Shown here piece by piece: positions 1 to 7,554 of a DNA stretch of 16,229 nt. Source of the DNA: Lojkania enalia. Taxonomy: Eukaryota; Ascomycota; Dothideomycetes; Pleosporales. The notes beneath the pieces were generated by a model. It made no database searches. It was given only the letters and a program-made list of their open reading frames with translations, and was not told the DNA's origin. The position numbers were made by a program, and so were the translations under genes. Numbering within the stretch: position 1 is the stretch's first letter; every line of letters begins with the position of its first letter. Location of the stretch: positions 9,762 through 25,990 of the forward strand of contig ML986894.1 of NCBI GenBank assembly GCA_010094045.1. The letters run 5' to 3'.

Positions 1-1136
1 AAGATTAGAAATATAAAGGAGCTCCGACTCTACTTAATATACCTATACTATAGATTATCTATAATATACTTCTTAGTTACTTCTAGCTCCTTAATATTCT
101 ACTTATACAACGGGCTATAACTATTAGGGAGGGGTTCTATAAGAACAATCTTATAATTAGAAAAGTAGTATTCTAGTAATTAATAAGCTACAGTTTTACT
201 AAATATATTCTAATATCTATAGTATTTAGATAGTAATTAGAGATTTACTAGTACTTTATTTTCAGCCTCATCTTCTAGCTCTAGGGCTTACTTATCTTTA
301 ATCAGATGCTCGATTTTATATAGAAACGTAGAGAAAAACTTATTCTCTTTCCTCTTTATATTAAAGTAGAAAGTATTAACTAAAATAAGAACAATAATAA
401 AAGAATAAACTTTCTTTAGATTAGGTTCAGACTTTATTATATATAGGCGTATAGAAGCTCTAAACTTATTTAGACTATAAATTATAAGAAACTAATATAG
501 TTTTAGCAGTCTTAATAGACCCTTAATATAATAGATAGTTAGACTATAGGACTATTAATACTAGTTCTTTTCCTATAGAGCGTTATGTTACTAGATATCT
601 AGTTTTACCTCTTTATTATATACTAGCTAAATTAATTATATAAGAAGAGGAGGTAAAGAATTATAAGTAGTAGGATACTTAGAAGGTTATATAATCCAAT
701 TCTTATCTATATCTAGCTAGAGTTGAAAATAATATAACTATTTAATACTAATAATATAATCCTAAGTACCTAGATCTATAATAATAAATAGATAGTTTTA
801 GATAGTTCTTCTATTAATTCGCAGGTATAAATAGATATACTAATTAACTAGGGTTTAGATTCAGTCCTAAAAACCTTTAATAGTAATTTTAAAGGGTAAG
901 TATTATATTAATATATATAGAGCTTAGGAGAGTAATCTAGCTACTATAGAATTAAGAAATAGAAAACTTTAGGCGCTTATATTAATAAGAATATTTAGTT
1001 GTATACTAATACCTTTTAAATATAAAACGATAGAAATTTAAAAGTACTTTCTTATAAATAAATATAATAAATCGATGTTTAATAAGTTATACTTATTTAA
1101 GTCTAGGATAGAGAGTTTTTCTAGACGTCTCTATTT
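1..1136 (-). pseudogene. Ty3/gypsy pol remnant: protease and start of reverse transcriptase
   Basis: Reading the minus strand in the frame whose codons start at coordinates equal to 2 modulo 3 gives a retropepsin followed by the beginning of reverse transcriptase. The protease shows LNILINISA at about 970-995, the counterpart of the LxxLIDTGA active site. It then shows IIIDLGT*DYIISIK*L around 735-780, the conserved (V/I)DLGxxDxIxGxxWL end of fungal gypsy proteases. Further down, YYRY*NIFSKT at about 195-230 matches the YxDVFSK start of reverse transcriptase. Next come EPLPNSYSPLYK and a segment matching ELxxxxxYIxxNLxxGxIxxSxSP, and the window edge cuts it just before motif A. The catalytic Asp of the protease (981-983) is now Asn, with Thr to Ile and Gly to Ser beside it. 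TAA and TAG codons fall at Gln or Trp sites. Protein made from this would be neither full length nor active. Confidence 0.85.
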
Positions 1137-1137
1137 C

Positions 1138-2560
1138 CCACCTAAAAACTATCTAAGTAGTACTTACTTACGTCTAGAAACTCTTCTTCCTTAATCTCCT
1201 CTTATTTAACCTCTATCTCTTATATTTTAAGGACTATATATTCGTTTATAAAGTATTCTAGTTTACTATAATTATAGTAATTATCTAGAGTTATATACCT
1301 TTTAGATATAGGAGTCTTATTAGGTAGTTAAGAAGTAATTATAGTAGAACGAGGTATTAATACTAGGGTAGATTAGGGTAGTATTAGATTATAGGTTACT
1401 TTAAATAAACTCTTAGAAACCTTCTAATACTAATCTAAATTTATTTTAGCTATAACCTATAAGCTAGTAGTTTATTTTAGAAGGTTAGAAACGCTCCTCC
1501 TTTTTATATTATAGGCTGTTAAATAGGCAACTATAGTGTTAAAAGAGCCTTTTTATATAAGCTTAAAGTTAAGGTTTAATATCTTTAAGCTAGAGAGAAT
1601 CTTATCTTATAGGTAGAAAAACTACTTAGATTAGGATACGGATCCCCTAATAGCTGTACTAATAAAGCGAGCTTTAAAAGTTGGGAATACTTCTCTCTTA
1701 TTTATTCTTAGAACCTAAAACGGCTATTATACTTCTATCTCTTTATTACCTATAATAAAATATAATTATAGAAGTAAAATTTTTCTTTAGTATTCTTAAA
1801 CTAATACTAGTCTAATTTAGCTAGGTATTTTAGCTCTAGATACCCTTTCGTAGTACTAGAAGTATATTTCTATACTAATACTATATATATATACTTTATT
1901 AGATAATAATCTATATTAATCTTAAGTTAGTTTAGAATTAAGGCTTACTATTATTTAAATATAGGTTTATTACTATCTATAAAACTTTTAATCTTAGACG
2001 TACGTTTAGTAAGGTAGGCTTAAAAGGGTTTAGAGGTAGCTAAAAGGTTTCTTACTAGAGGAGTTATAAAAGTTTCTTAGCATATTATTAGTTCTAATTT
2101 AGTAGTTTATAGAAGTTAATTAGAACTAATAGTTTTCTATTATATTAAGTATATAATCTTCTCTTATAAAATTATAATTTATTTCTTAAAGATTAGTTTA
2201 CTCTAATTTCCCTCTAAATTAGATAGGTTCTTTATTATAAGCCCTATAGAGAGGGGTCCGCCTATTATAAGGCCCTTTATAGGAGGTAACAGTTGTTCTA
2301 CACGTATAGATAGAAGTTTACTCTTACTATAACTTATATATATATTAGTTCTAATATAGGAATTAGAAGGTAAATTATAGTTAGATATTAGCGGTTACCT
2401 CTAATTCTAATAGATTATTAGTAGTCTCTAAGTTTCTACTTAGGTATACTCTATACAGCTTTTCTAAAAGTAATCCTAATTATAGGGGATAGAAAGTTCT
2501 AAACCTAAAAGCTTTAGTTAATAGAAAGTTTCTAAGATTCTATCGAGATAATTAGATAAT
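1138..2560 (-). pseudogene. Ty3/gypsy gag remnant with zinc knuckle
   Basis: This encodes the capsid/nucleocapsid polyprotein of element A. From about 2560 to 1783 the frame has codons starting at 0 modulo 3, with a helical N-terminal stretch and then the gag core (KIKSFIDSNKPIFK, about 1960-2000). A one-base shift in the A-run near 1782 moves the gag core to the frame starting at 1 modulo 3. That frame gives FPTFKARFISTAIRG and FFYL*DKILSSLK (about 1570-1690), typical of fungal gypsy gag. The nucleocapsid zinc knuckle lies at 1238-1279 as Y-YN-Y-SKLE-Y-FINE-Y. The spacing is exactly C-x2-C-x4-H-x4-C, but all four zinc ligands are Tyr codons, the expected product of TGC/TGT and CAC/CAT after RIP. 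An acidic Glu-rich tail follows. Pol lies one frame further on, beginning about 1060-1140. The original start codon cannot be placed. Confidence 0.8.
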
Positions 2561-2639
2561 TTAATATAATAGTATATAAGTATTATAATCTAAACTAAAT
2601 TAGATATATCTTAAACTTAAATATAGTTAAATAAACAAT

Positions 2640-4570
2640 TAATACAATATTATTAAAGAGGCTATTACTAGTAGTATTAAATTCTTCTATATAATATAAT
2701 AGTATAGGTAAGATAATAGGTCTAAATATAGTATAAATCTACTTAGAGGTATATAGAAGTATATAGGGGATTAGGGACCTAGAAATTCTATTAACACCTA
2801 TAGGCCTTATATAAAAGGATATAGAAGAACTACTAAGCTACTTATAAGGGAGTATATAACTATATATAGAAGGGAAAAGGGGTAGAACTAAGGGTAGAAT
2901 AAGATAAGCAAAAAGCTTTGGGATAAGGTTATATATAAAGCTTTTTGTAGAACGATTTCTTTATATTATTATACCTTTATATATAACTAAATTACTAAAA
3001 GCTTATAGTAATTAAAGAATAAATAATTATATAATATATTCTTAACTTTAATTTATAAGGATTTACGCCCTAACTATATAAGATAGTAGATATAGTATAT
3101 AAACTATTTGGTATATATAGTAGAATACTTATAAGAAAAAATTAGCTTAAACGATTTATAGCGCGTATAAATAAGCTTAAAATAGCCTTTAATTAAGTAA
3201 AAGATTATTAAAGAATAAAATAAGAGAATCTAGAGGTTATTAATATATAGTTTAAGCTTATATAGAATATAATTATAAAATATAATATATATAATAATAA
3301 TATCTATAATTTTAATAAGATAGATTTTTAAATAGGTATTATTAGTACTATAAAGGTTATTATAGGTTTAGAACGTTATATAAAGCCTACTCTTATATAG
3401 CTAGGCGATTATAAGTAGATTATAGTTATTTAAAGTATCTATACTACTACGTATATAACCCTACTATTTATTATCTATAAAAGACGTATCTATATCTTAA
3501 TATAGTATAAAGAAGTAGGTATATTATATAATTGGAAAATTTTAGTCTCTAAGAACAGCTGGACAAATAATATACTTAGTTTTAAGTAGCTAAAGTACTT
3601 TAATAAGTATATAAAGATACGTTAGATAAAATTATATAGGCTACTTATTTTAGATAGTTATAAAAGCTATCTTAACTAGAAATTTAAATATTACTACTTT
3701 ATATAAAAGATCCTAATACTTTATAAACCTTTTTATTTATTATATATACTTTAGCCTCTTAATATAATTTACTTTTTACTATTAAAGCTAAAATACTTAT
3801 AGTGTATATAAAACTTAGCGTGCTAATATATATACTATATTAATAAAAAGGGCTTTCTTCCAACTTTTAAAAACGCGTTTTTTAATATATTTATATATAA
3901 GAACTATTAAAAGGCTTTTAAAGTAATAGATATTATTCCTCTAAACATATAGGTTATATTAGATCGCCTTAATATATAATTATATACTCTATTAGAACTA
4001 TTTTTATAAAAAGACTTCTAATAGTTTAAAACTCTAAATAATATATATAAATTTAGAATATAATTAATACTTATATAAAAGTCCTTTATATAATTACTAA
4101 AAGAGGTATAAGAAGAATTCTTACAACTTATAAAAGGTACTAAATTAATACTATATTAAAATATACTTTTTTAAGCTTATAATTTTAAGCTTAAAAGGTA
4201 ATTAGAAAAAGTAACTAAGTATAAAATATATAAAAGAAAGTATATTTAGTATAATAGTATAGTATTATATAGCGAGGGATCTTTATATATAGCTGCTAAA
4301 GTATCTATAAACTCTTAGCCCTTTAAGAAAACTTATAGTACTAATACTTAAGAAAGAGTTTAACTAGTTTAATACTACTATAGTAACTATAGTAAGACTA
4401 AATAAAATACTTATATATACTAAAAGGATAGTAGAGAAAATTCTAAATTAGATAAAAGTATATTATATATAGAATCTTTTATTAGTATTAAGTAAATTAA
4501 CTTTTTATATATAGTATTTATTACGCTAAGAAAAAGTAGCTACTTTAATAGTTTAACTATTTTAATAGTA
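2640..4570 (+). mobile_element. Fot1/pogo-type DNA transposon remnant (Tc1/mariner superfamily)
   Basis: A single transposase pseudogene occupies most of this stretch, with short AT-rich flanks. The family is assigned from the transposase (DDE_1 catalytic core, possible C-terminal zinc knuckle). I could not establish the terminal inverted repeats or the TA target duplication. The flanks (2560-2700 and 4560-4700) share AT-rich words such as CTAAACTAA in inverted orientation, but nothing long enough to trust. The boundaries given are therefore estimates. The element sits between gypsy remnant A and the 71-bp minisatellite, and it is fully RIP-mutated like both. Confidence 0.75.
2760..4495 (+). 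pseudogene. Fot1/pogo-type transposase, RIP-inactivated
   Basis: The frame with codons starting at 2 modulo 3 stays in register from about 2999 to 4495, broken only by TAA/TAG. It begins with a recognisable IIIQYILN segment (end of the Tc5/CENP-B type DNA-binding domain; earlier residues are too decayed to judge). Near 3305 comes YNFNKIDF, the counterpart of YNFDETGF with the first catalytic Asp (3314-3316) changed to Asn. Then follow a G(N/D)RE-like block at about 3403, SKNSWTNN at about 3553 (SENGWTNN in relatives), and LLILDSYKSYL at 3641-3673, where the second catalytic Asp is kept (3653-3655). The QPLD motif appears as *PLN, with the third Asp (3761-3763) also Asn. A C-terminal Y-SN-Y-SKTK stretch (4379-4402) resembles the first half of a CCHC knuckle with Tyr in place of Cys. 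Two of three catalytic residues are lost, so it cannot work. Confidence 0.8.
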
Positions 4571-4974
4571 GAATATATTATATAATAATATTATACTAGA
4601 AATTAAATTAGTTTAGTTTATATAATAGTATTATACTAAAGATTAGATTAGATTAATATAATATTATTATAAGCGTCTAAAATTATATTTAGATTAAATT
4701 CTAGTACCTAATTAAAAATCTAAATATAATATTATAGTAATATATATTAGATTATTAATATTAGATAAATAAGTATAAAATTAAGTTATATAAATAATTA
4801 ATATACTACTATTATAATAGTTTAAAAATATTTAAATAAAAAGAGAAAAGAAATAGATATTAGTTTATATATATATATATTAGAGGTTTAGGTTTATATA
4901 TAAAAGATAAGGTAGTATAAAATTAGGTAGAAGTTAATTTTATAATAGTAGAAGTAAAATTAAAAAAAACCATT
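4496..4974. other. AT-rich spacer with an inverted repeat
   Basis: No gene is visible. At 4565-4660 two imperfect copies of a ~45-bp AT-rich sequence lie side by side, possibly transposon end sequence. At 4682-4695 and 4717-4730 there is a perfect 14-bp inverted repeat (ATTATATTTAGATT and its complement) around a 21-base loop. The last ~60 bases look like a decayed leading unit of the adjacent 71-bp array. The inverted repeat may be a remnant of transposon termini; with so few GC bases it could also be chance. Confidence 0.4.
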
Positions 4975-5858
4975 TAAAATAGAAAAAAGAAGTATTAAAA
5001 GTAATAAAAAAGGATTAGAATTAGAATAGGATTAGAGAATATATTTAAAATAGAAAAAAGAAGTAGTAGAAGTAGTTAAACAGAGTTAAAAATAGAAAAG
5101 AATTAGAAAACTAGTTTAAAGTAGAAAAAAAAAGTAGTAAAGGTAGTTAAAGGGGGTTAAAACTAAAATAGAGTTAGAAAAGAAGTTTAAAATAAAAAAA
5201 AGAAGTATTAGAAGTAGTTTAATAAAGTTAAAATTAGAATAGAATTAGAAAACAGGTTTAAAGTAGAAAAAAGAATAGTTAGAGATAGTTAAAAAATGTT
5301 AAAACTAAAATAGAATTAGAGAAAGTATCTAAAATAGAAAAAAAAAGTACTAGAAGTAGTTAAAGAAAGTTAAATTTAGAATAAAATTAGAGAAAATATT
5401 TAAAATAGAAAAAAGAATAGCTAGAAATAGTTAAATAGAGTTAAAAATAGGGTAAAGTTAGAAAAAATATTTAAAATAGAAAAAGAAAGTAGTATTAGAT
5501 ATAAAAGGGTTAGAGTTAGAATAGAAATAGAGAAGTAGTATAAAATAGAAAAAAGAAGTAGTAAAAGTAGTTAAAAAGAGTTAAAATTAGAATAGAAAAA
5601 AAAATAAGTAGAGGTAGTTAAATAGAAATAAAAATAGAGTAGAAATAGAAAATAGATTTAAGGTAGAAAAAAGAAGTAGTAGTAGTAGTTAAAGGGGGTT
5701 AAAATTAGAGTAGAATTAGAGAAATAGATTAGAATAGAAAAAAAGAAGTATAGGAGAGAGTTAAAAGGAGAAAGAGTTAGAGTAAAGTTAAAGAAGTAGT
5801 CTAGAATAGAAAAAAGAACTACTAGAGGTAGAGGGTTAGGGTTAGAGTTAGAGTTCCT
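4975..5858. repeat. Minisatellite with 71-bp unit, about 12 units
   Basis: The anchor AGAAAAAAG (with variants) recurs at 4981, 5052, 5123, 5194, 5265, 5336, 5407, 5478, 5547, 5594, 5665, 5736 and 5808. The spacing is exactly 71 bases seven times running, then 69, 47 (a truncated unit), 71, 71 and 72. Each unit reads roughly: a GTAGAAAAAAGAAGTAGTAG block, AAGTAGTTAAAG, a block of GTTA(A/G)(A/A)-type hexamers such as GGGTTAAAATTAGAATAG, and TTTAAAA. The plus strand is almost free of C across the array while G is common, a strong skew. The units differ mostly by A/G changes, as expected if C on the minus strand was deaminated. No reading frame is suggested, and 71 is not a multiple of 3. It is most likely a subtelomere-type satellite. 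Confidence 0.9.
5835..5854 (+). repeat. Short telomere-like tract at the end of the minisatellite
   Basis: TTAGGGTTAGAGTTAGAGTT lies in the last, least mutated unit of the 71-bp array, starting with one exact TTAGGG. The same part of the other units reads GTTAAAATTAGAATAGAATT or similar, which is what RIP-type G-to-A changes would make of TTAGGG/TTAGAG repeats. It is too short and internal to be a chromosome end. It may be an interstitial telomere-derived segment captured into the repeat unit. Confidence 0.55.
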
Positions 5859-6240
5859 TTAGTATATAATATAGAGTATATAGATTAATTTACTATATAC
5901 TATATATATCTAGTAGAGTAAAAAGCACGTTTATTTTATAAGCTAAAATAACTAGGGGGAATAGAAGGCTAAGTAAGTAATAGTAAGCGACAGGCGGAGA
6001 GAAGGAGTAAATAGGGTAGATACTCTAGGTCCCTATAACTATAGAGTATTTAAGTAGTAACAAGTTATAGAGATATAGGCTATATAGTATAATCTATTAT
6101 ATTCTAGAAGGGTTAGTAAAAAGGTAATAATTTCTTATTATTTTTATTATTTTATATAACCTTTAGAGTCTCTTTATAATTTTCCCTACTATAATAGAAG
6201 GGAAATATCCTTACTTTCGTTTTTATTTTAATACTTTAAT
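5859..6240. other. Gene-free spacer
   Basis: No recognisable gene is present. The first 80 bases are an alternating TA-rich stretch with a loose inverted repeat (AGTATATAATATAG and CTATATACTATATAT). A less AT-rich patch at about 5950-6040 (containing GCGACAGGCGGAGAGAAGG) stands out from its surroundings. A small hairpin-capable repeat, TTTCCCT at 6181-6187 with AGGGAAA at 6199-6205, lies before the next pseudogene. It may be promoter DNA for that gene, but nothing shows this directly. Confidence 0.4.
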
Positions 6241-7140
6241 TTTACTATAATAGAGAGGAGATCCTCCTCTTTTAGAGAGTTATTACTAGTAGAGCTAGGT
6301 CTAATAGTTGTAGAAAAGGTATCGACTTTTAGTAACTTAGTAGTATTATAAGGTATATTAAATATCTAGAAAACTTATATAGATAGAAATTTCTTAGTTT
6401 AGTTGTAGATATAATAGATTAGTATTTCTTTAGCTCTATTTAATAGAATAGAGGATAAGCTACAATTTATATAGAATTATATAGAAGATAAGTATTATAA
6501 AGCTTATTAGATATTTTTAGTAATAATTTTAACTCTAGGGGTAGAGTTAGTAGAGAACTATATCTTAGTTATATATAGTATAAATATAGAGGGTGTATCT
6601 TAGTATTTAATATATAAAAGTAGGACCCCCTCTAAAAGGTATAGATAGAAGGATTGCGGGTTTTATAGTAGAGATAATAGTATTAAAGTACTCTTACTTC
6701 TATCCTAGTTATATTTAATATTAAAGATGCGGATTTATTAATAGTATAGTAAAATATAGCTTAATACTATATATTTTATATAGTTAAGTATAGAGAGGTA
6801 AAGATAGTAAATAGAAGAGTTATAGCTATAGGTTAGTTAGCTAATATAAAAGGGTTGCAGTAATAATAATAATTAGTATTCTAATAGAGAGGTAAGAAGA
6901 GTAATATAAGGATAGTCTAGTAGTAATAGTAGATAAATAGTAAGTTATAATAGATTTAAAGGAGTATATCTATATTACAAATATAATTAGTAGATAGAAG
7001 TAACTAATATTATAGGAGAGATTATAGACTAGAATAAGCGTAGGTAATTATAGTCAGCTTATTATATAAGGTTAAAATTATAGTATATTACTAGTATATA
7101 GGTTACTATTATAAAGAGTTATAATAGTAAGAGAAGAAGA
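6241..7140 (+). pseudogene. Unrecognised Gln-rich pseudogene
   Basis: I do not recognise this gene. The plus-strand frame with codons starting at 1 modulo 3 reads as protein-like sequence from about 6241 to 7100, interrupted only by TAG and TAA. It has amphipathic stretches rather than the simple repeats of the other frames. Examples are LNI*KTYIDRNFLV*L at about 6360-6405, NRIEDKL*FI*NYIEDKYYKAY at about 6445-6510, and CGFYSRDNSIKVLLLLS near 6655-6705. After about 6800 it turns into a Glu/Gln/Ser/Asn-rich, possibly coiled-coil tail with an Asn run near 6865. If the stops stand for Gln, it would be unusually Gln-rich. It lies directly upstream of the TLH-like array and on the same strand, and could be part of the same subtelomeric unit. 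It could also be a chance open-looking frame. Confidence 0.35.
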
Positions 7141-7145
7141 GTTTT

Positions 7146-7271
7146 TAGGAGACTATATTATTCCCTTAAAAAGAAATTCTTAAGAGACTATATTACGAAA
7201 ATATCTCTAAAATTCTTAGTAGACTATATTACTATTAATAATTATATAAGAGTTGTTAGGAGACTATATTA
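7146..7271 (+). repeat. Four short direct repeats (~36-40 bp) before the TLH-like array
   Basis: A 15-base core, TAGGAGACTATATTA or a one- or two-base variant, begins at 7146, 7181, 7217 and 7257. The spacings are 35, 36 and 40, each copy preceded by a T-rich word such as GTTTTTAG or ATTCTTAG. The spacers between cores are unrelated. The block ends 12 bases before the first TLH-like unit. It could be the eroded end of a tandem array or a recombination-prone junction. Function unknown. Confidence 0.7.
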
Positions 7272-7300
7272 GAAAAGAAAAGCCTATCTAATATAAGGTA

Positions 7301-7356
7301 ATAAATTAGGCCTAATTTATAATAGATTAGGTATAGTACTATAGTACTATACCTAA
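7301..7356. repeat. Two adjacent perfect palindromes, copy 1 head
   Basis: ATAAATTAGGCCTAATTTAT (7301-7320) is a perfect 20-base palindrome. Six bases later, 7327-7356 is a perfect 30-base palindrome of the form TTAGGTATAGTAC-TATA-GTACTATACCTAA, centred on TATA. Both lie 18-75 bases inside the unit's left end. Such symmetry could form a cruciform, be a protein-binding site, or be the terminal structure of a mobile unit. Confidence 0.85.
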
Positions 7357-7435
7357 AATAGGTTATTAAAAGAGGGCGATTTATCTAACTATTACCCTCC
7401 TAATTTATTTACAACTAGTACTTTAACCGTAATAC

Positions 7436-7450
7436 TTTATATATAAAAAC
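7436..7450 (+). promoter_or_regulatory. TATA-like box, copy 1
   Basis: TTTATATATAAAAAC lies ~110 bases before the first clear coding sequence of copy 1, and the same element is found at the equivalent place in copies 2 and 3. In an AT-rich background the match alone is weak. Its position between the palindromes and the gene is what suggests a core promoter. Confidence 0.4.
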
Positions 7451-7554
7451 TATTTAGTAGAATCTATTTATTCTACTTATAACACTATATTATCATACCT
7501 ATACTAGTATAGGGCTATAATAAGGCTAGAAGGATATAGTTCTACTAGAATATA

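Larger units (their letters stand above)
1..2600 (-). mobile_element. Ty3/gypsy LTR retrotransposon remnant A (left-truncated)
   Basis: The reverse strand reads, from about 2560 down to 1, gag, a CCHC-type zinc knuckle, an aspartic protease and the N-terminal part of reverse transcriptase, which is the Ty3/gypsy order. The rest of pol and the 3' LTR lie beyond the left window edge. I find no 5' LTR to the right of gag. The Fot1/pogo-type element starts within about 100 bases, so the 5' end was either lost or separated by that insertion. The DNA is strongly RIP-mutated: CpA and TpG are rare and in-frame stops are mainly TAA/TAG. At least one indel has also accumulated (around 1782), so this copy is older than gypsy element B at the right end. 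Family assignment is firm; the right boundary is approximate. Confidence 0.85.

Noticed and set aside
2560..4700. Possible terminal inverted repeats of the Fot1/pogo-type element (CTAAACTAA-like words on both sides).
   Set aside because: The shared words are short and AT-rich and do not align over a continuous length; chance matches are expected at this base composition.
4840..4905. Long TATATATATA tract as a promoter or origin.
   Set aside because: Such tracts recur throughout the RIP-mutated sequence and nothing coding follows within a plausible distance.
5835..5854. A true telomere end.
   Set aside because: Only one exact TTAGGG is present, embedded in a 71-bp repeat unit and flanked on both sides by other sequence.
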